Below, in pieces: positions 12,447 to 23,636 of a DNA stretch of 64,000 nt. How positions within the stretch are numbered: the first letter of the stretch is position 1; every line of letters begins with the position of its first letter. Location: positions 7,615,001 through 7,679,000 of the forward strand of contig BRXU01000003.1 in NCBI GenBank assembly GCA_030267565.1, given 5' to 3'. The notes below the pieces were generated by a model. That model was given only the letters and a program-made list of their open reading frames with translations, had not been told where the DNA came from and made no database searches. The stretch comes from Pleodorina starrii (taxonomy: Eukaryota > Chlorophyta > Chlorophyceae > Chlamydomonadales > Volvocaceae). A program made the translations under genes and the position numbers.

Positions 12447-12590
12447 AGCTGGGCCGTTCTGGAGTAAGCAGCCAGTCGTTACGCCAGCTGTCCTACGCGG
12501 CCTGGTCGGCAAGGTCGTGGCCGCTGACGGCAGGGTCCTGAACTCCTGCTGCGGTAGGGCCCGGCCAAGCGCCCCAGCCGTGACGCCGCC
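12447..12590. mobile_element. Copy-2-specific insertion in intron 1
   Basis: About 145 bases with no counterpart in intron 1 of copy 1, lying between the 16-bp minisatellite and the shared GCCCCGGTGGCAGCGCTTGG. I recognise no terminal repeats or clear target duplication, so its nature is open. Confidence 0.4.
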
Positions 12591-15015
12591 CCGGTGGCAG
12601 CGCTTGGCTGCGCACACATATACGCACATGTACACATGTTCACATATACGCACATATACACATATACGCACACACATACACACACACGCACACAACGAAA
12701 TGTAACTTGCCGCCGCCGCCGTCACATCCCTCCTTCTCTGCTGTTGCCGCCGCCGCTGCCGGCCCGGCGTGCTCCGCGCTCCCCACAGCTTCGTGGCGCG
12801 CTCGGCGGGAGGAGCGAACGCTTCCGCCGCGGCAGCCACGATGGCGGCGGGGGCGCCGCGGCGGCGGCGGAGCCGCCAGCCCCAGCGCCCCGCGGCCACG
12901 GCCCCCGCGACACGAACTCGAACTCGAATTTGCGTTCGCACTCGGACTCCCACTCGGACTCGGACCCGGCCGTTGCGGCGGATGCGGAGCTCCGGCAGGT
13001 GTTGGACCGCCTGCACTCGGCGCTGCTGCCGCACATTCCCACCATGCCGAAGCCCGGCTACGCCACCAATGCGCTGTGGGTGTGCGCCAAGACGGGCTAC
13101 TGGGGCGCGCCCGGGAGCGGCTTACTGGCGGCGCTGCTGCAGCGCCTGCGGGACCAAGACTACTCGCTGCTGCAGGACAGAGCGGCCAGACGCATGGGAA
13201 CCTGTGGTGGGCGCTCTCAAAGCACGAGCAGCAGCAGCAGCTGCCGCAGCAGGCGGGGGGGCAGGCGGTGGTGGAGACTGCGGTGGCGGAGACCGCGGCC
13301 GCGGCAGCGCAGCGGCTGCGGGAAGGCGGCAGTGACGGCAGTGACGGCAGTGACGGCGGCGGAGAGGGCCGGGTGGCGGGTGGCATGGATCTGCTGAGGG
13401 CGTCTGCGGCGGTGATCAAGGCGCAGAAGGCGCTGGACCCGGCGTCGTTCACGCCCCAGGTGAAGGGAGGGGGGCAGGCGCGGTCTTCGCTGCGGTCTTG
13501 GGGTCCGGTCCTTGTTTTTTTGGGGGGTTGGGGGACGAGGGGTTCTTTTGTTCCTTACGCGTTTTCGCTCGCGTGATTGTGCCCCTCCCCTCCCCCTCTG
13601 CCCCTCTCTTTTTGCAGGGCCTGTGCAACATCCTGCTGGGGGCGGCGCGGCTCAAGTACTCGGGAGACCCCGAGTTCGTCCAGCGGCTGGTGGAGGCGCT
13701 GGTGGAGCACCCCGGTCCGCTGGTGCCGCAGGTGGGGTGGGCGGAGCGCTGCGCCTGGGTGGGGAGTTGGGTAGCGTAGGGTGCCGTAGGGTATGGTATG
13801 GTAGGGTATGGTACAGCCCGCGGGCAGGGCAGGGAGGAGCTGCAACCTGCCTGCTGCAGGTGTGCCTGGTCCCCCCAAAAGGCCGCGCAGGGCCGCTGCC
13901 GGGTGGTCTCTCCTTCCCTCGGCCTCGTTGCAAGAAAAGCGTCAAACAAGCGTCGCAGTCTCGGGCGTCACAGTCCGGGCTGACCGTTGATCGGGATGGC
14001 TGTGTTACCCACTGAAGTACTGCACGCGCGCGCGCGCCGCGCGCGCGCATCTCCGTTGCAGGGCGTCTCGAATGCGGTTTACGCCCTGGGTAAGCTGTAC
14101 GGGGCCGACGATGAGGAAGCCGGTGCGGTAACCCTAACCCTGGACGGCCCCAGGCTGCCGACCGGTGCCGCCACCAGCGACGCGACGGAGGGCCTCGTGA
14201 GCCCGGCCGGCAGCGGCGCCGCCGCGGAGCCGACGGCGCCGACGGCGCCGACGGGGCGGCTGCCGCCGGCGCTGGCGCCGCACTTGCGCGAGCTGGCGCG
14301 CGTGTCTCTGGACCTGGGCCTCAGGCGCTTCAACACGCAGGTGAGCGCGAGTGCGAGTGCGCCCTCCGCAAACTGTCCCAGGGCCACTGCGGGGCTGGGC
14401 TTCCCCCCGCTCGCTCGCCGCGCGTCGGCCTACCCCTGCCCTCGCGCAGCGCAGCGCTCACGGACGCGCCTTACAGAGACCGCCGCAACAGAGACTGACC
14501 GCCGGCGCCCCCTTCCCCCCACCCTCCTCCGCAGGAGCTGTCCAACACGCTCTACGGATTGGCCCGTCTGGAGATCCGTCTGGGAGGAGACGACCGCGCC
14601 GGCAACGAGGACGCTCCTGCTGCTGCTGCTGCTTCTGCTAATGCTGGCAATGGTGATGGGAATGACGATGATGACGACGGCGCAGCCCAGCAGGCTCCTG
14701 CGCAGGGCCCGGAGCAGCGGCTCCCGGAGGCGCGGCAGGCGCAGCGGCGCGAGCCTCCTGCTCCTGCTCCTGCTCCGGCAGCTGCTGAGGGGTTGTTGTC
14801 GGCGGATCCGGCGGTCGCTCTGCGGCAGTTCGTGGTCCTTCTGGCGGAGCACATGCGGGACCGCATCCGGGTGAGGGGCCCCCCTGGAGAGGGGCCAGAA
14901 GGGGGGGGCAAAGGGGCAAAAGGGGCGGGGCGGGGCGGGGGGAGACGCTGGCGGAGGGTGGGGGACACTCGGGCGATGGGGGCGGGGGGCGGGGGCGCTG
15001 GGCAGACCTGCCGCA

Positions 15016-15235
15016 GACTTTAGTTCACCGATTGTTCACGGTCCGTGTTTTCATCAGATTTGGGGTAGGTGGGGGGGGGAGGAACCCAGACCACGGCCGG
15101 AAGAAGTTGCGGAAAACCTCACAGACCAAGGCCGGCTTGCGCCCGGGGCCTGGAGGTGGGGCCGGCACCGTGATACCCAAGTACACCGTCTGCTCTCGCC
15201 CGTAACCTGTGCCGTATCGATCTCCTCCTCGCCCC
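15016..15235. mobile_element. Copy-2-specific insertion in intron 5
   Basis: After the shared GCAGACCTGCCGCAG, copy 2 has about 200 bases absent from copy 1 before the shared pyrimidine-rich TCGTCTATTTGTC acceptor region resumes. No clear target duplication or coding content is visible. Confidence 0.45.
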
Positions 15236-15646
15236 GCCCCATCTGTCCTTTTGTCCCTTCGTCTATTTGTCTGTCCTGTGCCTGTCCTGTGCCTGTCCTG
15301 TGCAGCGCGAGCCGCGGGAGTGCAAGGAGCAGCACCTGGGCAACATCACCTGGGCTCTCGCGTCCGCCGGCTACACCGACCAGTCGTACTACGTGACCGC
15401 CGTACATGCTGCGACCGTCGACGGCTGCATGGATCACGCCACGCCGCAGGTCCGTCAATGGACACAGGAAGGCAGGGTTGGCGGGGGAACGTTTGGCGGG
15501 GGGTGTTTGCGCGTGTCGGGAATACACGCTTATCAGCTCCTTTTGTCAGCCCACTGCCGCTCTGGACCGTCCTAACTCTTAACTCCACCCACCCCCCCTC
15601 GGAGCCCCTTCGCCGCGGAGCCCCTTCTTTTTAACCCCCCCTCCCT

Positions 15647-15817
15647 GACCCCCCCTCGCGCGTAATCGTCCGTCCGGGTTGGTCTGGCGGCGACGCGGTC
15701 GCAGCGTCTTTTCAGCTCGGTAAGGTTACAGGTATGTTCGGTAAGTATTACTGGGTTCAGGGTCCGTTCGCTAACGCCGTCCTCGTCTCCGCTGCGGTAT
15801 CATTTTCGACCCCCCCT
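15647..15817 (+). mobile_element. Short insertion with target-site duplication, intron 6 of copy 2
   Basis: About 150 bases present in copy 2 and absent from the same point of copy 1 (near 4392-4405). It is flanked by a direct repeat GACCCCCCCT (15647-15656 and 15808-15817), while copy 1 has a single GATCCCCCCT. It ends with CTGGGTTCAGGGTCCG and CGCTGCGGTATC, sequences seen again at 9400-9445 and in other introns. It has no coding capacity, consistent with a non-autonomous dispersed element. Confidence 0.65.
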
Positions 15818-16374
15818 TAGAGCGGTCCACAAACCACGTCGCCACCCGCCCCTCTTGACGCCGAGCGCAGAGCTGGGCCATGTTCATGTGGGCTCTCGTG
15901 GAGGTCAAGTTCAAGCCCCCGCCGGCGCTGGGGCAGCTGCTGCACCGCAGCGTCTGCACCGGCCGCGAGCGCTGGGCGCGCAACGTCCGCGCCTGGAGCA
16001 ATCTCCCCCGGGCCCTGGTGGGGCTGAGCATGTTTGACGACGAGGTGCTGGCGGCGGTGGGCGGCTTTGCGGCGGCGAGTGGCTGCGTGGGCATGCGGCC
16101 CAATTGGCTGTCTCGCAGCCTTTGGGCGCTGGCGGTGATGCCGGAGGGGGGGCTGCGGCGCCATCGGGTCATGGCGGCGGTGCTGGTGGAGGCAATCAAC
16201 AGGCACGGGGCGATGGACTACGGCCAGGCGTGAGTGCTCAGAGGGGGAGAAGGGGGTGGCTGCGGAGTTATCGGCGTGTTTGGGGCCGTTGCGCGGGAGG
16301 AGCGGCGGGGGAGTCCGGGGGGGATCTGGGTAGGGGTAGGGGTATCGGTATCGGTACCATTGGTGGAGGATTGG

Positions 16375-16410
16375 GGGTTTAGGGTTTTAGGGTTTTTAGG
16401 GTTTTAGGGC
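16375..16410 (+). repeat. Interstitial telomere-like repeat
   Basis: Four successive units of TTTTAGGG type (TTTAGGG, TTTTAGGG, TTTTTAGGG, TTTTAGGG) inside intron 7 of copy 2. TTTTAGGG is the Chlamydomonas telomere repeat. Intron 7 of copy 1 (4817-5100) lacks it. Confidence 0.8.
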
Positions 16411-17555
16411 AGGCGCCCGCTAATGGTCTCGCAGCAATACGACACGACACGACACGACACGGCAGCACCTGTGTCTTGACGAAAAGCGGTACGACATGAC
16501 AACTCCCAACCGCTTACCCTCTGCTGGTTGCTGCCCGCAGGGGTCTCAGGCAGTTGTGGCAAGCCCACGTGGAGCTCGAGGCGGCCTTTAACGACCAACC
16601 GCCAACCGCAACTGCAACCGCCAGACACGGCCTCGGCCCCGCGACGGCGGCGACCTCCGGGGCCACACCTCGGGGCTCCAGACGCGGCAACAGGCGAGGC
16701 GCCGGTTCCACCAACAACCCGGGAACCGCCGACCCGGCGGCGGCAACACCAACAGCAGTAGCAACGGCAGCAGCAGCAGCGGCAGCAGAAGGAATGGCAA
16801 CGCAGGAGGTCGCCGTGCCCAGGCTGCACCCGAGCCTGGTGTCTGCGGCCCGAAAGACGATGCTGGACAGCAGCTCGCGGATCAGTGTGGAGACCGTCAC
16901 CACCTTTCAACGGGCGGTCTATGAGGGGCTGTGCGGATTGGTGATGGGCCAGACGGCGGGGCAGTCGCAGGAGCAAGGGCAGGAGCAGCCTCAGGCGCAG
17001 GAGCAACAGGGCCAGCAACAACAGGGCCAGCAGCAGCAGCAGAACCAGCCCTCGGGACGGCGCCGCCGGACATCCGCTACCGGCACCACAGCAGGCGGCA
17101 GCAGCAGCAGCAGCAGTCCTCCCAGCCTCAGTGACGCCGAAGGCGACGCCGACGGCAGCGGCGGCGGCAAGGCCACGGCGGGAGAGGACGGTGACGGCGG
17201 CGCCGCTGCTGCGTTCCGCAGCAGCAGCAGCAGCGGCGGCGGCGACAGCGGCGACGTCAGGGTGGTGGTGGTGCGAGTGGAGCCCGAGTGGCTGGTGGAG
17301 CCGTTAGCGCTGCGAGTGGACGCGTGTGTGTGGCTGAGCGACGGGCGGGTGGTGGTGGTGGAGGCGGACGGGCCGTCGCACTTCTTCGCCAACGAGCTGG
17401 ACGCGCGGCGGCCCAACACGGCGCTTCGGGACCGGCAGCTGGCGCGCGTGTTTGGCGGCGACAACGTCAAGAGCGTGCCGTATTGGGAGTGGGACGGGTT
17501 GCGCGGCGGTGCGGCGGGCAGGAGGGCGTACCTGGCGCGGCTGCTGGGGCTGTGA

Positions 17556-18534
17556 GGCAGGCGGCTACTTCGTTTGGGGGCAAAGATTTGCATACGGGTA
17601 TAGAGCGGATTCGGGGAAGTAGAGGAATGGCGAATGGGTCTTAAAGCGGCTGCTGCCTAGGTAGGGATCGGGGTTTGGGTGCTCCCTGCCCCAGGGGGGG
17701 GGGGGCTGGGCGGGATGGCAGGACAGATGGCGGCGAGGCAGGCGGGGGGAGAGGGGGGGAGGCAGATGGGAGCGGCCCTGCCATCAGCGATGGCTCTTGC
17801 AGGGGGCTGCAGCACTGCATGTCGTCATTGTTGCAATGTGTGTTCTGTGCCCCTGTCTCCCCCGTAACCTGTCATCTCTCGGCGCTCCGTGAAGACGGGA
17901 CTGATGCTGACCGTTATCTCCTTCCCGCTCGTCTAACGGCCGAGTGATGTTGACCGTGCCGTTAAACGATGAGCGGGAAGGGAATGGTGGAGCGGGGGAC
18001 ATGAGGCTGCCAAGAGCCCTGACACTTCACTCTGTGCAGTCTGCTTTTCACTCGATGGAGCTTCAGCCTTTGCCGATACCGGTAGCTGCTACCGTAGCTA
18101 TCGTATTTGGCGAAAGCCTTGCCTCCCAAAGGCCGCTCACATCTTCCCCGCAACTCGGGGTGCGGCTTGTGGGCATGTTTGGTTGGGCAGGACTGCACGA
18201 CGCGGCGGAAGGCGACGCAGCAGTCCCGCGTAACCTCGCCGCCCCCCTGGCTACGGGCTTCGGGCCTTTACGTGGATGACCACCTCCCCCGGCCCCGGGC
18301 CCCGACCACCACTGTGCTCCTGCCGCTGCCGCTGGTGCTGCCCCGGCACCGGCGGCGGCTGCGCCCCCTCCGCGCCCCTTCGCCTGCTGCCCCCTCCCCT
18401 CGTCTGCTGCGGCAACGCGGCCGCAGTCCCTCAGCTGCAGTCCGGTACCAGTTACGTCAGGGTCTGAGGAGTTAACTGGCGTCGTCGCCACCGTCCCCCC
18501 GCTGCGGTTTCTTCTGTTTTCTCTCACCTCTCGC
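17556..18534. other. Convergent intergenic region
   Basis: Lies between the end of OPR-RAP copy 2 (plus) and the end of the rhodanese-hydrolase gene (minus), so it holds both 3' UTRs. The first 126 bases belong to the duplicated unit. A stem-loop lies at 17920-17981. I see no supportable gene; the open frames around 18063-18527 have no recognisable content. Confidence 0.55.
17920..17981. repeat. Stem-loop
   Basis: CCTTCCCGCTCGTCTAACGGC (17920-17940) is nearly the reverse complement of 17958-17981, with a small bulge and a 17-base loop. It lies between convergent genes. Confidence 0.65.
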
Positions 18535-21500
18535 CTACTGCGCCTGCTCCTGACCCCGCGGCTGCTGCGTCTGCTGCTCCCCCGGCTCCTCCGCGGGGAA
18601 CTGCGACAGGAAGGCGCGGAAGGTGGCGGCGTGGCCCTTGGTGGCGGGTATGAGGTGACCCGACTGGTGCACCAGCGTCACCCGCCGGGGCCCGCCGCCC
18701 GCACAGCTGCTGCCACAGCTGAAGGCCGCCGCCAGCGCCTCGCTCTCCCGGGGATGGATCTGACGGTCACCGCCGCCGGCGGCGGCGGCGGCGGCGCCGC
18801 CGCCGCCACCGCTGCCGTACACGTGCAGGGAGGGCAGCGCCAGCGGACCCACCTCCGCCAGCAGCTGCCGGTGCTCGGGCAGTGGGGAGGGGAAGCCGGA
18901 CGCCAGGATGGCGAAGCGGAAGCCAAAGTCGCAGCCGTCGGGGTCAGGCTGTTGCTGCTGCTGCGGTGGTTGCGGTTGCGTGAGCTGTTGTTTTAGTCTC
19001 TGTTGTTGTTGTTGCTGCAGCGCGCACAGGACCGCGGCCACGGAGGCGCCCTGGCGGGGGGTAGGGCAAGGCGCAGAGGAGGGGGCAAGCTCGGAGGGGC
19101 CGGGAGAAGTGACTGGCGGGGAGGCGGGGGCCCACGCACAGCGGGTGGCGGTCTGCAGGTGGAGAGCCAGGGAGTGGGTGTGGGGGGGGGGGGCGCGTGG
19201 AGCGCTTTAACGCAACGCGCACGGCATCAAATACGGTACGGCAGCCTCAACAGCCAAGGTACCGGTACCACAGCTAATGATTCCGCCGGCCCTCTTTCTG
19301 CCCATGCTCTGCTATACCCCCCAAAACCCCTGCACGACAAACAGAGGCGCTTCCCGCGATCCCATCTCTCACCAGGTGGGTACCGGTACCCCAAATACCG
19401 AGTCCCGCACCCGCCCGAAATCGCAGCCCGTAGCCCCGAAACCCCCTTCTGCCTACACCCAAGCCGATCAGACCGCTGGTCGGGTCTGCCCCGCAAACCT
19501 TCAGACCTTTCCGTTCCGACCCCCTCACGTTCACCTGCGAGAAACCAAAGACGCCGTCAAATGGACCCCACCGCCGCAGCGCCGCCCGCAGCGCCGCCAG
19601 CGACTCCCGCCACCCCTCCGTCTGCCGAGTGTACTGCAGCTCGTCCACGTACGACGGCGCCTCCTGCCAGCCGCCGGCCGGCGCCGCCGCCGCCGCGCCG
19701 CCGTACAGCTCCGGAGGCAGCAGCCAGGCGCGCTTCGCTGCAAGTGGCGGCGGCGGCGCCGCCGCCGCCGCGCCTCCCTCCACCGCCGTCGTCGCGCCGT
19801 CAGCGTCGCCGCCGTCGTTAAACGCCTCGACGTCTTCATCGGCGACATCCGCGTCATGGCTCACCAGGGCACCTCGGGCGCCAGCTTCATCGGCGGTGTC
19901 GGCGGTGGCGTCGGCGTCGGCGTCGGTGCCGCCGCCGCCGTCAGAAGCGGTGGCGGCAGCAGCCGCGGCGGCTTGCGGTTTGACAAAGAGCGGCAGTGTG
20001 TGCGGTCCGTCCACGAACACAAAATCCGCCAGGTCGCGAAGCTTCTTGCGCAGCGCGCACGTACGGCCCTGCAGTACGATAAGTACGACATCCCGTGCGG
20101 GGCAACCAAACCAAACCCATTTTACGCCCGTCAGCTTTCCGAACGCAAGTGCGGTTCCCTCGGCCCTTCCACAGTCCCTTGTTTGGGTGTTTGGGCTGTC
20201 GTACCCTTCCCCCTTCCCTCCTTTCCCCCGCTCCCGGCATCGCCTTTCCCGCGCGTCTGTCTGTCTGTCCCCCGACCCACCGACCCACCCACCTGGAACT
20301 GCTTTGCCGTCTGCCGAAAGCCGTGTAGACACAGGATGCGCAGCCGCCGGGGGCCGCCGCCTGTCGCGCCTTCTTCAGCCGCAGCCACAACCGCAGCGGC
20401 AGGAGGCGCAGCCGCAGCCGCGTCGTCCGCCGGTGACGTCATCGTCGTCGTCATCGTCGTGCTCGCGCCTTCTTCGGACGGCGCGGGTGGCGCGGCCCCG
20501 GGAACAGGCGGTGAGGCCGCTGCCCGATCCGCCCCTTGTTCCTCCTCCCCGCGTCTCCTCCCCGATGGGGACTCGGGGGCCCCGCCGTCCACGTGCTGAT
20601 GCTGCTGGCCTCGGTCTCGGTCTCGGTCCTGGTCGGCGCCGCCTGCGGCGACGGCCGCGCTGCACAGCTCACACAAGAGCGGGGCCGACCCGTGGGTCAG
20701 CTGCAGCTGCCGCTGCCGCCCCGCGGAGCCCGCCGCCGCCGCCGCCCCCGCCGAGGCAGGCTGCCCTCGTTGTTGATGTTCTTCGTGTTGCTCTTGTTCT
20801 TGCTGCTGTTGCTGCTGCTGTTGCTGCTCGGGGTGTGCTGCGTTGCAGCGGTCGCACACGAGGACCAGCAGGCGGCAGCGGCTGGCGGGTGGGCGGGTGG
20901 GCGGATGTGTGGAGAGGGAGGGAGGGAGGGACAGTACTAAATACGAACCGCAGCAAAGGAACGGAGGCAGGGAGGGAGGCAGGGAGGCATGGAAGAAGGG
21001 AGGCAGGCAGGGAGGCAGGGAGAGGTCGAGGGGTGGGGTGGGAAGCGCAGAGAGGGCAGCTGCAGGAGGGGGCGCGTGTGGGGTCCTGGAGGCTGACTCA
21101 CCCGCAGCGCAGCCGCGCCCCGTAGTCGTCCCAGGCGCATCCGCACTGCAGGCAGCGACCCACAACCGCCCCCGGGGAAGCGGGCTGCACGTCCTCCGGC
21201 CCAACCGCGATGCGGTCGTCGTACCTGCGTAGCGCATACCGTACGGCAGCGGCAGGGCAACGACAGCGTGAGGTGCAGGAAACGAAGAAGAGCTGATGTG
21301 CCAAGCGAGCAAACGGCAGCACGGGGGTTTCCTTACAGCCATTCTTCGTTTTCCTCGTATTCCCCGCCGGAATAGCGGCCTCAGCGCCGGGTGTGGTCCC
21401 GGGTCTGTCCGCCCGTTCTTCCGCCCGCCCGTTCTTCCGTTCGTCCGTCCGTCACTGCATCCGTCCGTCCCTCCCTCTATCTGCCCTCCCTCCCTCCCTC

Positions 21501-23636
21501 CCTCCCTGGAGCGCTCACAGAAAGTTCTTGCCCCGGAAGAAGCCGCCATCCGGAAAGCGCTCCAGATAGCGCTGGATGCCGCCTGTGGGGGGGGGGGCAG
21601 GGAGGGGAGGGGAGGGCGTCATGGGGCGACACGGGGGTTGAGGGGGGTGAGCGCGAGATGCCTCGTCCCCGCACCTCCTCACCACCACAAACACACCCAC
21701 CCACCACACACAACACACAGACACGTATCCCGGCGGTCCGCACCGCTGAGTTGGAAGACGCGGCTGAAGTCGGGTCCCTTCTCGCGCAGGTACGCCGAGG
21801 CGCGCTCGCAGCGCACCCCGCCGGTGCAGTACATGAGCACGGTTCGGTTTCGGAGCAGCTCCTCGTGTGCGTCCATCCAGGCGGGCAGGTCGCTGAAGCA
21901 GCGAGTGCGCGGGTCCAGCAGCGACACGGAGGGGCCCTGAGGGTGGGGGGTGTGGGGGGGGGGAAGGGGGAGGGGGAGATGGCAGGAGGGGTGAAGTGGC
22001 CGACCACGACACGACCCGTACTTCCGTACCAAGAGAACGTACCGCGTTAAAGTGCCCTATCCGTGTCTCATATATGTTGCGAGCATCCAGCAGCACCACA
22101 GGGCCCTCGGGTTCCGGAGCCCCACCACCACCACCACCACCACCATCACTACCACCGCCGCTGCCTTCCGCAACTCTGTCGCTGTCGCCGCCAGCTTCTC
22201 CATTCCCTGGAGCATCCGCCGCTCGCTCGCCGCTGTCACGCCCTTCCACTGCCCGAGACCCCGGCACCGCCGCCGCCGGCGACGGGCCGGCGGCCGGCGG
22301 CGGCGCGGCCTGGGGCGACTCCGGGCCTGTCGTCGGCGCCTCCGGGGCCGCCGCCGCCGCCGTGGCATCTGTCGGCGCCGCCGCAGCTGTCGGCGTCGCA
22401 GCGACGGCGGCGGCTCGTTGCAGCATTTGATGGAACTGATCGGGTGTCAGGTGGGGGGCGGTGCTGACCCGCGGGTCGGCTCGGTGCCGGGCGAGCGGAC
22501 CCAGCGTCACGAGCTCCTGCGGCGGCGGCGGCGGTGACGGCGGCGATGTGAATGGGGGAGGAAGGGGCGAAAGGTGCGGGCGAGCGCGGCGGCGGTGAGA
22601 AGGCGCCGTGTTGACGTGGTCGGTCCTCACATCACGACCGAGAGGCGCGGCGCGGCGAGGCGAGGCGTGTCCGCAAGGATTGTAAAGTCCACCCCCGGGA
22701 GTTCCGGGGGGCCATCCGGGGCACATCTAAATTCTTACCCGCCCTGCCTCCAACTCTTTGCCCCTGCACCTCACTCCCACTCCTCCGCTCCCTTCGCTTC
22801 CCGCCACCCCCGACACCCCGCTACCCCACCGCCACCCCCCCCCTTGCCGCCCCGCCCACCTCGCACAGCCGCACCACCAGTCGGTCCATTTTGGTCTCCG
22901 TCCGGGTGGCTTCGTTGCGGGGGCCGCCCGAGGGAGCGAGCTTGAAATCAATGTCACCACCGCGCAGCAGCGGGTGGGCGGTCACGGCGGCGGTGTGAGC
23001 GTGCAGGGCGGCCATGGAGCCGCCCACCTGGGGGGAGGGGAAGGGAGGGCGGCGGTGGGAGGGGCGGGAGGGAGCGCAGGGTGCACGTGCTGGGGCAGGT
23101 GGTTGAGATAGCTGGGTGGGTATGTGGGAGGGTGGTCGGTGATGCTGGGTGGAGGCGGACGCGGGGCTGCAGGATGGCCCCATCCGGGCCGTTTCGGTGA
23201 CCTCGGTCCTACAGTCGTAGCGGGAAAGCAGCGAGACCTTCCAAGAATGTATGATAGCAGCCGTATGGGTGTAAGTCTTGGTCAAAGTGTGCTGCACGAG
23301 CCCTAGCTGGGCCTCCACTTTCCGGTACTTTGTACATCGGCACCGCCAAAACGCGCAGACGAACCAAGTGCTGCCCATTATTCAATTATAGCCTAAAAAT
23401 GTAAAATAAGGGCTTACTGTGACGTTCACGCCGTCTCGCGCGACCCGTATCCGCCCACGGAGGCCCAGCTGAGCCGACATGTCTGTGTAGAAGCGCGCAA
23501 CTTCCTCGGCGTCACCTCCTTCCAAGGGAACATATTTGTAGTATAGCAGTATTCCTTGCGGTTCGTCCGCCTGTGCATCTGTCACCATCGGCAAGCCTGC
23601 CGACGACGGCGGAGCTGAAGACGCCAACGAATCCAT
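18535..23636 (-). CDS. TrhO-like, rhodanese and FSH serine hydrolase fusion (STR6-like)
   Basis: Exons on the minus strand: 23636-23418, 23027-22860, 22516-22043, 21936-21744, 21582-21519, 21224-21102, 20881-20293, 20068-19535, 19050-18535; 959 aa with consistent phases. Residues 25-130 match the N-terminal TrhO/UPF0176 domain (LLYYKYVPLEGG, GLRGRIRVARDGVNVTVGG). Residues 270-375 form a rhodanese domain (LLDARNIYETRIGHF) with loop CTGGVRC; the catalytic Cys is about 324. A CxxC-rich segment follows (CLQC, LRCGRC, CDRC). Residues 595-950 form an FSH-type alpha/beta hydrolase: CLHGFRQ, nucleophile motif GFSQG (Ser about 787) and HQSGHLIP with the likely catalytic His. Bacterial TrhO hydroxylates tRNA uridine 34. 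The same fusion exists in plants (Arabidopsis STR6, At1g09280, from memory). Gln, Ala and Gly inserts of 30-100 residues interrupt the domains. Substrate and compartment are unknown. Confidence 0.88.

Larger units (their letters stand above)
11238..17555 (+). pseudogene. OPR-RAP protein, copy 2, frameshifted in exon 2
   Basis: Same architecture as copy 1: 11238-12377, 12789-13459, 13618-13731, 14062-14340, 14535-14870, 15306-15449, 15871-16229, 16541-17555. Exon 2 is 671 nt, not a multiple of three. Near 13174-13190 it has one base fewer than copy 1 (2127-2145), and the frame then runs to a stop at 13397. Read as is, the product keeps the transit-like N-terminus and part of the first OPR but loses the other OPRs and the RAP domain. 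Exons 3-8 are still open and well conserved, including VVVEADGPSHFF and VPYWEWDGLR, so the lesion is recent, is bypassed, or is an assembly error. It could still be functional if the missing base is a sequencing artefact. Confidence 0.7.

Noticed and set aside
12707..13576. Frame-2 ORF across exon 2 of OPR-RAP copy 2 as a rescue of the frameshift
   Set aside because: Starting in that frame would replace the conserved VLDRLHSALL to LLQD region with unrelated residues, so it does not restore the protein.
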